In this document: piece by piece, positions 49,391 to 60,454 of the stretch
Layout of the letters: each line of letters starts with the position of its first letter
Numbering within the stretch: the first letter of the stretch is position 1
Assembly: GCF_000189635.1 (NCBI RefSeq)
Contig: NW_002476052.1
Span: 1,784 to 65,783 of the forward strand
DNA length: 64,000 nucleotides
From: Tetrahymena thermophila SB210
Taxonomy: Eukaryota; Ciliophora; Oligohymenophorea; Hymenostomatida; Tetrahymenidae
Direction: 5' to 3'
The notes under the pieces: model-generated
Told to the model about the DNA's origin: nothing
The model's input: only the letters and a program-made list of their open reading frames with translations
Databases searched by the model: none
Position numbers and translations under genes: made by a program

Positions 49391-50946
49391 ATGTTTTTTA
49401 ATCACTAATAAATAAATTAAGCATAGTGTAAGGTTTATGAATCTAATGGTTAAATTGAATAAGTTAAAATACTAATAAGTTTCATTAATTAATATTATGT
49501 AGCTCCTTTACTTAATTATAATAGAGGAGGAATCTCAGTTTTAAATGCCAATAATCTTTCTTTATTTTATTATAATCACTTGTTAATACTCATAGTCACT
49601 CAAAATCTCAATTATGAAAGGCCTCTACTTTAATTTATAGATTAATTGATTTTTTATGAATCAATTCTGACAGATTTACAAATTAATCTAAATTAAGATT
49701 TTCTTTGAATTTATATTTTTTGAGCTAGTTTTATCTAATCTATTTATTTATTAATATATTTAAGGAAGTATCTGTTTGCTTCGATCCTTAATTTTTAAAT
49801 TTAGAGTAGAATCAATCAATAAACTGATTAATAATTTATCTTTTCCTAATTTCGAAATATTTTTAGCTATATTTTTCAATTTTATCTTTTCATTAAGAAA
49901 TTTAAAAACTTAAGGCGCCCTAAAACTTATTCAATTAGGAGACTCAAATATACATAAAAAACATTAAAAAAGCTAAGATTCTTGCGATACATAATAAAAT
50001 AAAAATAGATGGACTTTTTGTCTGGTTTAACTAACATTTTTTCACTTATTATGCTAAGTTACATCAAATTGAAAAGTATTTTATTGCTATAGCTTTGAGC
50101 AAATAAATAATTTAGCAAATTAGCAAGGTACCAAGTGTAACTCAAATACTTATTTATGAATACATTCTTGAATTATGCTTTTTTACAAGAGGATTTAATT
50201 TTTAGTAATACTAATTTTAATATTAATAACTAGATAATTATGGAATAAATTGTTAATTTAGCTATATATTTTTTACTTTTTTTCTATCAAAACTTTGTTT
50301 CTCCTTTTAGCAAAAGTTCTCTCTTTAAAATTAAAGCATGTTACTCTAATTTACTGATATTAAAAGTAAATTACCTTATACAAACATTAATTTATTAGAG
50401 TTTATCTATACGACAGTAAGATCAATAATTTATATGATGATTTAGAATCTCAACTTCAGAGCAGTTTTACTATTAACAAATTTTAATCTGTTAATTTATT
50501 TTTAAAAATTATAAATTATCTAACATAATTAGTAACTAACTAACTAACCATTTATTTATTCCTCTAGAAGTTAAATTGAGGTAATAAATAGAATCCTTAT
50601 ATTCATTTTGTTACTTTATTTCTTTCATTCTATTTCAATGTTTGAATATTAAAAGGCCAAATCAGATACTTTAAAAATCATACTCATTCCTAATTTTTTT
50701 AAGAATAAAAATATTCAAATTTTATAATCAATAGTACAAATATGGTTCTCTTTTACATTTTAAGGAATGCAAAATGAATTTATTTTATTAAATATAATTT
50801 ATGATGAAAAAAATGTGTTTGAATTGCTTAAAGAAGTAACTTTTATTTAAAAAGGTAATATGCTTAAATAAGAATCAAAATAGTAAACTTAACTAAAATA
50901 AAAATTTAATTCGTGCTTGCTAATTGCATATCTAAGCATATAGTGA
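49391..50946 (+). pseudogene. Second LRR-like gene remnant
   Basis: Three frames carry protein-like sequence. ATG 49391 to TGA 49706-49708 gives 105 residues (MFFNHQQINQAQCKVYESNG, then LLQFIDQLIFYESILTDLQI). A second frame is open from about 49764 and reads LRR-like (NLSFPNFEIFLAIFF, SLRNLK). A third frame is free of TGA from 49828 to 50943, more than 370 codons (KIDGLFVWFNQHFFTYYAKL, LQSIVQIWFSFTFQGMQNEF), ending at TGA 50944-50946. The step from the second to the third frame falls in an A run near 49903: one A fewer would give the continuous LRR-like reading SLRNLKLKAPQNLFNQ. No GT donor explains the step from frame one to two. Either a recent pseudogene or two small sequence errors. Confidence 0.5.
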
Positions 50947-51597
50947 TATATAAAAAATAAGCAATAAAATAAGTAGAATTTCTTTTGGAATTAGAAGAAG
51001 TTAATTTAATTATATGTATAATACATGAGGATAAATGAGAAGATTGACAAATATATTTTAAGATTACAAATAAATTGATTTGATAGTAGAAAGATTTGAC
51101 TATTTATATTAATGTTTTAGTTAGAATTTTGAAAAGATAGTTAGTTTGTATGCAATTATTATCTAATATTTGCTGATAGGTTACTAAATAAATAAACAAT
51201 TAAGTAAGAAGGAATGAGTTCTTTATTAGTAGTAACTAACTCATGTGCTTCTAACTTGTTATTTATTTATTCAATTAGACTTTTGCAAATAAAAGTCTCT
51301 TATTGATCTTTGAAGTTTAGTAGCGTTTATTTGTTGATCAATTTTATTTATTTATGTTGATTTATCTTTAATTAGTTTGTGATAATGGTATTTTGTTAAT
51401 AATAAATTGGTTTATATAAGATTTGTTATTAGAATGGTATAGTATAAAAGTTTTTTGATAATTATGAATGAGTTAGGGAATGTGAGATATGTTTGTTGAT
51501 TGCTTTATGAAATAAAAGGTTTGTTTTTAGAAGATTTCATAGATAGATTAGGTAAGGTATATTAAAATGTTTAGTAAAGTATTCAATCGACTCTTCT
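50947..51597. other. Intergenic between converging strand blocks
   Basis: AT-rich, no coding-like frame. + strand genes lie to the left and - strand genes to the right, so both 3' ends face this stretch. Confidence 0.6.
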
Positions 51598-52337
51598 TCA
51601 GTAGATTTCTTCAACATATTCGTCTTACTTGAAGTATTTAACAAGTCTTTCTCTCTTCTTAAGCATTTAATTATAGAGGTGAAGGTTCATACCAAATTTT
51701 CTTTGTTAGAATGGAACGCTTTGCTTAATAAGAGTTTGTTATTATTCAAGCTATTCGAATTCCTCTAAGAGGTCTTTGAGGAAGTAAGAGAATTGAATTA
51801 TTTCTTATTGTTGTTAGGAAGAGAAATTCATTAAAGCCATCTTAATGGAGCAAAGATCGGAGTCAAGGCACCATGACTTGCTGTCAGCCTTTTCGTTGAG
51901 ATACTTTTCGTAGATGATTTGGCGTATTTTAGTAACATCATCCAGTATTTTTTCGAACTTCTCTGTGACAGTAACTACTGTATACTTGAAACGTTATTGT
52001 TAAGTGGGTTGAACAAAGTCCTTAATGCAAATCATTTTATCTTAAATGAGGATTCTTGTGTAAGTTAAATAAGAATAATTGATCTTAGTATTAGTGAATG
52101 TTTTTATCTTTGTCTGTTTGTTAGTGGCGAGAGCCAAGTAGAAATGAAATTTGCTTGTATTTATTTGTTTAATAGTTTAATTGGATAGGTAATTATGAGG
52201 ATTTTACCTTTTTTTTTTGCTTTTAAATTTTTTAATAATTAAATATTAATTAATAATTTAGTTGATTTTCTTTTTAAATTATTAGATTTGCAAGCCCCAT
52301 GGTATTTCAATGCAAATTCATTATTAATCAATCTCAT
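51598..52337 (-). CDS. Compact GC-richer gene, function unknown
   Basis: The - strand frame from ATG 52035 to TGA 51598-51600 gives 145 residues of clean coding sequence (MICIKDFVQPTQQQRFKYTV, ILDDVTKIRQIIYEKYLNEK, SWCLDSDLCSIKMALMNFS) ending in a charged helix (QMLKKRERLVKYFK). The frame stays open and protein-like upstream to about 52165 (SKFHFYLALATNKQTKIKTF), so 52035 is probably not the start. An ATG at 52337 opens another frame (MRLINNEFALKYHGACKSNN) that ends before a GTAAAATCC donor at about 52203 and may be exon 1, but the phases do not fit perfectly. Codons are richer in C and G (AAG, TTC, CTC, ACC) than in all neighbours, as in strongly expressed ciliate genes. FKYTVVTVTEK recalls a Tctex1-type dynein light chain strand, but the rest does not support that call. 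Confidence 0.65.
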
Positions 52338-52494
52338 CCTCTCTTTTTCTGATGAATTTTATTTCAGATAATTATCTAAATTTTTATTAAAAATCTTACA
52401 CTTTTTTCGCACACAGCCTTACCTTCGAAAGTTATAGTTAATTAAAAAAATCAAGGAATAAATCAGCTTTACCCCTTAGCTTAATTTCCTTGTA

Positions 52495-52524
52495 AAATAG
52501 AAAGGCTGCTCAACTTTTCTATTT
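52495..52524. other. Stem-loop in the 5' region of the compact gene
   Basis: AAATAGAAAG pairs with CTTTTCTATTT around a nine-base loop (GCTGCTCAA), with one bulged base. It stands out from the AT-rich background because of the GC-containing loop. It may be a structural RNA or regulatory hairpin, or chance. Confidence 0.4.
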
Positions 52525-53470
52525 AAAAACTCACCCCCCTTTTATTGATTAAAGCATCACAAATAAGAATAATAAAAGCTTAAAAATTAACTAGTTAGCT
52601 CTTTTTAGGAATAAATTATGTGCTTCTATCTAAATTATTTTCTAAATAAGAAAAATATAAATTTGTTTAATAAAACTGAATATCTTTCTTACTGATATAC
52701 CACTTTGTATGGAAATAAATTCAAATATTTAGTAAGAACAATAATTAATTTAGAAATCAAGTCTTTCCTTAAAATCTTTTGTTTATATGAAGGTTTTGCT
52801 TTGAAACTTTATAAACCACTTATTTATAAAAGACTTTTGATGTTTCTGATTAATTATTTTATTTTTAACATACACCTGGTAGTCCCAATTCAATTTTTAT
52901 GAAGTTCTTTATTTCCAAAAAATAAAAAGAATGCATCCATTTAGTTTGCTAAAGTAAATTAGATTATTTATATAAGTAAGTTCCTACCAAAAAAATTTGC
53001 TTTTTAGTTACAATAATAATTGAATAAAGTGATAACCTGATGGTGAGAACTGTTCATTAATCAATAACATTCTATTGTTGGAAGCAAAAAAATATTAAAT
53101 TACTTTGAAACTAAGTTGATTGAAATAAAATAAATAATAATGTATTTTGCAGAAAGTGAGTAGTTATTACATTAAATACATAAATAAATAACAATAAAAT
53201 GAGATTATTCATATTTAGTATTTAAAAACATCTATTTTAACATTTAATTGATAATAAAAATCGCACTATATTAACCAATGATTTAACAAATTTTGTAATT
53301 TGATAAGCAAGGACCCCTCACCTTTATAAAGTATAAAAAAATACTTTGTTAAAAGAATTACATTTATTTATTATTAAGTTGGTGATTTTATTGTAGGTCA
53401 ATATTTATTTAATGAGGGGGCCAACCTTTTTACTTGGATGCAAATTATGAAACTTTAAATAGCTTTAATA

Positions 53471-53530
53471 GAAAAATTAATATAATAGCTAACTAACTAA
53501 ATTGGTGAATGCGTTAGAAATTGTCTGATA
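53471..53530 (+). repeat. Decayed copy of an LRR intron-exon junction
   Basis: GAAAAATTAATATAATAG at 53471-53488 is identical to 41709-41726, which is the 3' end of an intron in the LRR gene. The bases after it (AACTAAATTGGTGAATGCG) resemble the start of that exon (AACTAAAGCTGGTGTAAGAG) with a small gap, then the frame stops at TGA. This looks like a relic of a duplicated LRR exon. Confidence 0.5.
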
Positions 53531-54569
53531 GAATTAAGTTTATATTCTCTATTCTATTTATTATAAATTAATAAACAAATCTAATATAATCAGATTTGAT
53601 AAAGTAGAACATTTTTTGTATTTTAAAACTAAAAAAGATTAGAATTTCTTAATTATAAATCAAACTATAGAATAACCCAGAACACACATGCTTTCTATTT
53701 CATAGACAACAATTTTTTTAATCTTGTAGATGTTATCAACTTTTTCTATTTCATCTATTCAAGAGAACATATAAGGAAAAAAATAGAAGCAATTTCGAAC
53801 TTGCAGCCCAAAGGAGGGAATAAATAATCAAAATATACATTAATTGAATTAAAAACAAAGAAATAGCATTCATTAATACCGCGCTCTTGTTTGGAAAATG
53901 GTTTTTAAGAATAATATAAATTATTATTTCTTGAAATTAACATTTAAAGTTGAAAAAATAAATGAATTTTGTTTTGATATAAAAGATTGATTTACTATTT
54001 TATTAATTTTTCAAATAATTTCAATTAAATTTTCTTTACTTTTTGCAATATTAATGAAATCGACAAAACAAAGGGATTATATATATAAGAATTAACAAAT
54101 AAAAGAATTATCCATTGGTTATCTTGCAGATTGATTTTATTTAATTTTTTTACAATATTAATTAAAGTATTTTGCTTTTAAGCAAAGCTTTTTATATTTA
54201 CAAAAAATATATCAATGTATTTATCATTCCTTTTTTCCTTATTGCCTTTTCCACTATTTTTAATTCAGGAGTTTTCAAATTTGCATTAAAAACTAGTAAG
54301 GGTTACTAATTTTTTTATTTGTTAGCTGTTTTTATAAAAGCTCATTTTACTAATATTCATTTTTTTAAGGAAATATTAAAAAGATTATTTTTTTTTTGTA
54401 GGACATTAGTTTTCTGATAAATTGATTGATATTTATTTATTGAATACTTAAAAAGAAATTTGTTTTTATTATATTTAAAACTTCTCCTGATCATAATTTA
54501 TTTTAAATTTTTTTATGATATTTATTGGGAGAAACATTAATTTTTTTGATTTTGATTATTTCAACCAAC

Positions 54570-54588
54570 TAATCAATCAATCAATCAT
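54570..54588. repeat. CAAT tetranucleotide run
   Basis: Four AATC units in non-coding sequence just downstream of the - strand coiled-coil gene's stop codon. Confidence 0.6.
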
Positions 54589-54649
54589 TAAATGACAAAA
54601 TAAATAAGTAAATAAATGTCTCTCTGTCCTTCCAATAACACATTTTTTT

Positions 54650-57573
54650 TCAGATTGTAAATAGACTATCAGGAAGATTAAAACTGTTCAAATGCTTGTA
54701 TTGTTTCTTGAGATTTTGAATACTCTTTTCCTACGATTGGGAGGCTTCAACAATTTCTTGCCTGAAAGCCTTTAGTTTCTCTAGAAGTTGCTTTTTTGTT
54801 TGACTTTTTGATTTTAATAAAGATTACTCTAGAAATAAAAGGTTTATTTCAATTTAGTAATTTAGTTTTTCATTTAGTATTTCGTAATACCTTTTCTCTA
54901 ACTTCTCCCTCTCATTGCTATGATAATGCTAATAGGGCTTTATTTTCTTACTTTTATCATCTAGAATTGCACATCCAATCAATTTATGATAGTTGAATAG
55001 ATTTGGATCATTAAATTTAATACTTTGCCTATATGTTGATTCCTAATCTTTTCGATTATCACCATCAGAACTTTATTTTGAGGGTGAGAAACCATCTCTA
55101 TTCTAAATATTACTATTTATATTCTTTCTATTTTTAGGTTTGTTATTTTTACTTTATGACTGCTATATTTGTAAGAAACCTCCTGGTATTCCTAATCTTT
55201 GTAGGAAATTTTATTATAGTTTTTCTTTTAGATCTTGATTTATTTATTCGTTAGAAATGGCTTCAATCGGTTATTATTTTTAACTGTCAAATTATTCTGC
55301 TTAAATTTGTGACTTTTATGTTGCAACATCTTATTGGTTTAGTCTTTTTTGCGCCAATTTGCTTAAATCTAATTTTAAGTCTTCTTTCTTGACTGTAAAA
55401 TTAATTTAGTTTGGAAGAAATTCATAATCAAGGTTTTCTTGCTCTTATTCTCTTGCTTTCTATCCTAAGTTTTTTTTATCACTTAAATCTTTATTATTGT
55501 CCTATATCTACTTCTACTATTACTCATTTTCATTCCAAATCTAATACTAATCTTCAGCTTTATGCTACATTTATTAAGAACTTTACTTAGGATACCCTTA
55601 TTTCTGTCCTTCATCAATATAATTATTGTGAGGGTCCTATGTAAGAATCAGGTTTTCTGATTAATCCTGATTTAAATTATATTAAGAATTCCTTTTTTAT
55701 CTTTCCTAAACGATTTCATCTAAGGTTTACTTTTTACCACTAAGCTCAGTGCTATTAATCTTGTAAATGGCCTAATTAGTGTCTTAGTATGTGTACTCCC
55801 TTTACTGCTTTTAGTTTAGATTGATATGATTATTATTCAAAGAGCTTCCATTACCATTAACTGTACTAAACTATTTTTAATGTAAAAAATTACTTACATG
55901 CAAAATAAAAGATCAATTTACATGGTCCTAGTTCTTTTAAATATTTTTTGTATTCGATTCGTTAATAATATTATTGTTTACATTTAAAACTTTCTCATTT
56001 TCAAAAGGTTGATTTGTATTCAGCGGTACTGAATTACAATTCAAATCATAGCTGTACCGCTTGCTTCTCTCTACAGAGTTCATACTGCTCTTTGCAGCTG
56101 GTATCCTTCTCTCATTTTCTTAATTATTGAGAGACTCTTTAAAAAGCTTTTATTACATTTACTCCCTCTTAAAAAAGCTTTGACCATCTGCTTTCTTATT
56201 ATTGTTGATGATATTTAATGGGTAAATCTCATTTTCACTTGGTAATCTTAACGAACTGTTTTCAGCTAAATTAGCTTATTTATATTTGTTGTATAAGTTA
56301 AATCTATCTTCAGTATCAATTAGTTGTTATTGTGAATTTTGAATGTTTGCTTGTTACTGCACTGATAATGACCTTTTACTCTTGCTTGTCTAACCTCCTT
56401 ACAAAAATTAATTTCTTTGACTCTTCTTGAAATTTCTGATCTAGGCAGAAAGATCCTCTACGTCATTTTCAAATCTTGAATAATTTTATTAATTTGCATC
56501 CTTACTGCCTAATACTTAATCTTAATTATATCTATTATTTGGAGTCGCTATATTACCATAAGCATAGGTTGCATTTTTCTTTTAGGTAGAGTGAATAATA
56601 TCTTGGCTCGATTCACCCTTTAAATAATTACTATGGTTAGATTCTTAATCATCTTCTCTTTTTTTATATTTATTAATGGTTAAAAATTGTTTGGCTATTA
56701 CAGCAATTATAAAAAAAAATTTAGATGGATTTGTGTAAATTCTCTTTTTTATAGCTATTAGCTTTATTTATTTTAAAAGAATTTGGTATTGTAATAATTA
56801 AAGAGTAAGTTTATTTAATAAGTAATAGGCATTAATTAAAACAATAAATTTAAGTTAGATGATAATACTATTAAGCTAATTCCTGGAAATTAATTTAAAT
56901 TATTAAATTTGTTATTTATTTTATACTTTGCATTATTCTTAGCTGAATTATTTTTAACCAAAATAATTGATTGTATTTATTTGATGCATAAAAACTTAAC
57001 CAGCCTTGATAGAAGTTAGTGATAATAAATATTTTAGGTAATAACCAATAAATATTTGAAGTGGCTTGTTAGTAAGTAAGTTAATAATTAATTGCCCTAC
57101 TCTTAAAATATAAATAAATAGACGAATAATTATCCTAAAATTTTGAATTACTTTCGCTTTTTATTATTTAAGGAAGGTAAGAAGAATCCATCACCACTTA
57201 TCACTGACTTTTCTTCATTTTAAGCGTTTTATGCTTTCTATTGTTAATTAAAACCTTTATTAGACTCTTTATGTGTCATTTTTTCATCATCACTGTTTTA
57301 ATTAATCTAGCTTTACTTTGACTCTTCTAAAAGCTATCTATAAAGTATTTCATTTTACTTTTGTGTGAGAATACTATTTTATTGCTATACTTACTTTAGC
57401 AAATATTACTAATTATTTTCTTTATCAACAAATTAGTTTTTCAGAAGCAGCATATCTAGTTCCTGGCTTTTTCCTTTATTTCTTGTGGAATGTAAATTTA
57501 GAACTCCTAAATCCATTGTTTATCTTGCAGCATCTATGCTACTCCGATTAATGTTTTAATCATCTAAAATCAT
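54650..57573 (-). CDS. Gln/Asn-rich protein with C-terminal coiled coil
   Basis: Three - strand exons agree in phase: 57573-57152, 56657-55922, 55870-54650, with stop TGA at 54650-54652, giving 792 residues from MILDDQNINRSS. The frame is also open upstream of that ATG (IDHIHGQS), so the start may lie further up. The first two exons are Ser/Asn/Gln-rich and charged (QNEILYRQLLEESKQSQINQ). The third holds a possible short conserved part (FLQRLGIPGGFLQ) and, near the end, heptad-like helices (RYYEILNEKLNYQIEINLLF, KKQLLEKLKAFRQEIVEA) that predict a coiled coil. The last residues are LNSFNLPDSLFTI. No known domain is recognised. The two introns near the 5' end differ strongly in size (about 494 and 51 bases). 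Confidence 0.78.
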
Positions 57574-58759
57574 GCTTTGTCCATGTATATGATCTATAAA
57601 AGTTATATTTTGAATAAACTTTAATTATTAGTTTAATAAATAAAATTTCAGCGTAAGAATATTTAAAACTAAATAATAAAGTTACTTACTAATATAAAAA
57701 ACTGTCAAATTAAATAAATTTTAGATGGATGTAAATTAAAAAAAACTAATAAAAATGAAATAGAAACTGACTGATCTTTTTGATAAAACTATTAGTTTTA
57801 AAAGGTAATTTATAATAATAAATATCAAAATATTATATAAGATTGATAAAAACAAGCTTTTAGAGTTATGTATAAGTTAAAAATACTAATCACTGGATAA
57901 TGAAATAGTAATTATCAATTATTTTACTATTTTATCATTTAAATACTCAAAATAAAATTGTATGGCTTGCTTAGGATTTTATTTAGTTTTTTCAAATACC
58001 TATAAATGATAAAAACTATTGACAGAGTAACTGAAATCAGTGTTTGAAAATTAATTAACCAAATTATTACTTTCAAATCCCTTACCTAAAAATAAAAAAA
58101 TTTAACTTACAAAATCAAAATTAAAAGACAATTCGCAAGAATTTAATTAATTAATTAACTTTAACTCTCAATTTTTGACTTGATTTATTATCTGGATTTT
58201 TAATAATTAAATGGAAAAAGTTATTTCATTTTTAAAATTGTAAGCTAAAAAAGGTTAAAATCAGTAATATCTAACATTATTTGAAAGATACAATTTAAAT
58301 TATTAGTAACTCACTTAAATAACCTCAATCAAATCATAAGAATAATTATTTTGAATTTATTATTTTTACCTTATTTGAAATTCTAGAAACTAAAAGTTAG
58401 CATATTAATAATTAATTTATTTGATGTTTTAACTTAGATATCATAAAAATATAATAAAATAAATAAATTATGATATTAAAGTGTTTTTATTAAATAAATG
58501 CTGCAAATTATTTATATAATATTTAACATTCTTTAAAAAATTTTTTACAAAGAAGTTATCGAATCTAATAAACTTAATCTTTGTGATAGGTTATTTATAT
58601 TTTAGATAAAACTCACAAAATATTTAATTATTTTATTTTTCGTATAAAATGATTTTTTAAGTATTTATTTATTTTATTGTATGTTTATTTATTTATTTTT
58701 CTTGCTAAATGAATGAAATAATCTTAAGCTTAACTATTAAATTTATAAAAGCTATTTAC
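57574..58759. other. Intergenic, AT-rich; probable 3' end of the next gene
   Basis: No clear gene. The last exon of the - strand gene at 58760-59554 should lie here; a possible one runs from an AG near 58693 to TGA at about 58613, but it is of low complexity and unsure. Confidence 0.5.
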
Positions 58760-59554
58760 CTTGCTTATTGATGATTTATGATTGCTGAGATCTTGGAGAG
58801 TAAATTTTAGTGATTTCTTCTAAGCTGCTTTTTAATTATTCGTTATTTCGCCTTCTCAGTATTCCAATTTATTTAGTTTTATTATTATTGCTTTGCAAAG
58901 GTGTTTCATCAATTTTTTATTATTCTTTAGCTGCTTATATTCTTTTAGACCAGGCATCAGTGGTTAGACATTCTTATTGGAAATCAAGCTGAACGCTACC
59001 TGCTCTTGTATTTGCTGCTGTTTCGTATCTTTTACTATACTTTGAATTAGAAATTTATTTTTAATCTAAAATATTTGATCCTACAGAGCTCCTCATATTC
59101 ATTCTAACATCTGGAGTTGCAAATCTTGCGAATATTTCTTTTTCTCTTTCTCTCTTCTCTATTTCTTCATATGTTTTTTTTTTCATTGTGATGCGTTTTA
59201 AATGATTAACTTTTTTATGCAAGATACTATTTATTCTACCAGCGCTTGTTTCATATCCTTAGATATCGTTCAGTACTTTACTTGGTATAGAAAAAGGCTC
59301 TGCTTGATGATTACTGCTATTCCAAAACCCTTTTACTTTAGAATTGCTTTATTACATCCCTTATCTAGTTTATCTTAATAGATGGTCAATTTTTTGTTTC
59401 TGATCTTTTAAAATGTGGATAATATCACTCATATATATATTCTCAGGATCTTTTTATCCCTCTTAGATTTAACTTTTCTTCATTTCTTATGCTCTTTTTT
59501 ATGCTTACAACTATCTTGGTGCTAAAATATCTTTTTCCAAATAGTTTATAAGCA
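58760..59554 (-). CDS. Charged helical protein, function unknown (main exon)
   Basis: One long - strand exon of 795 bases lies between an AG acceptor (TTTTTTCAG, just beyond 59554) and a GTAAATAGC donor (58759-58751). The protein-like frame runs through it: YLEKDILAPRQLQAQKRAQE, then MKKSQIQEGQKDPENIYMSD, then KTYEEIEKREREKEIFARF and IQAAKEQQKIDETPLQSN. The part at about 59200-59140 is strongly Glu/Lys/Arg-rich and probably a helix. The first exon (5' of 59554) and the last codons (3' of 58760) are not resolved; an internal ATG at about 59489 could be a start if the upstream part is not used. No known domain is recognised. It lies head to tail with the coiled-coil gene downstream. Confidence 0.65.
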
Positions 59555-60454
59555 CTGAAAAAATTTAATAATAACAGCCCTTTCTTGCTATAAAAAAGCT
59601 ACTTTTAACAGATAAATTTTCAATGTTTTTTATGATTATAAATAACCACTAATTAATTAAATATAATTATATTGACAGATAAAATGAAGTTGAAATTCTT
59701 AAAGAATATCTTAAAAATCAAATGAGAAAAAATTACATTATTGATCAAAAAAAACTAGTAACTTAAATATTTATAATTTTAAATTTTATAAAATATTAAA
59801 CACATTTTAAATTTGGGTATATCAATTCATTTTTTTAATTAAAATATTCTTTATCTAATAAAAAGTCATTTCTTATTCAAATTTGATTAATCTAAAGTTT
59901 TAAATAAAACATTTATACAATCAAAATGTTTTTAAGTAATTTAATATAATTAATATTTTAATTCAAAAGAAATCTCACAAATAGAAAAGGTATTTTTTAA
60001 AAATTCAACAATAAAAAAAAATATAAAAAGACAATTAAAAATTTTTATTTTTTTTGAGTTTTAGATTTTTAATTCATTTATTGATTCACCTAAATAAATA
60101 AATGAATTATTTTTAATTGTATTTTTGTAAATAATATTTTACCTATTATGAAGAGCTTCAATATTTTATTTAAAGACTCAAATAAAAAAATAATATAATT
60201 TGAAAATTAGTATATTTCTTAATTTAAAAAAAAATAATTTCTTTTCATAGAAGAATTTTTTAGAAGACAATTTTCTTATATTTGTTGAATATATTTAGTT
60301 GTTATTTTTAATAAAAAGTAATTGCAAATAATTGGTTATTGATTATAATATATTATATTTATTCTACTAGTTTAGTTTGTAAATATTTAGAATTTAATTG
60401 ATGTATCAGTTATAAATTGCTTTAAAATAGAATTTGTTTACTATTTTTGTGAGT
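59555..60454. other. Intergenic, AT-rich
   Basis: About 900 bases; should hold the first exon of the - strand gene at 58760-59554 and the 3' region of the membrane-protein gene. No exon could be placed with confidence. Confidence 0.5.

Larger units (their letters stand above)
52338..54649. other. Non-coding, AT-rich, with a stem-loop and an LRR-exon relic
   Basis: 52338-52600 is the likely 5' region of the - strand gene and contains a stem-loop (listed). At 53471-53530 there is a decayed copy of an LRR intron-exon border (listed). A CAAT-type repeat lies at 54570-54588. Otherwise no frame looks like protein. Confidence 0.5.

Noticed and set aside
53780..53815. tRNA-like sequence around ATTTCGAACTTGCAGCCC
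   Set aside because: The T-arm cannot form a five-base stem with a G-C closing pair, and no acceptor, D or anticodon arms can be found.
58810..58992. + strand frame opposite the charged helical gene
   Set aside because: It is the reverse complement shadow of the - strand exon 58760-59554.
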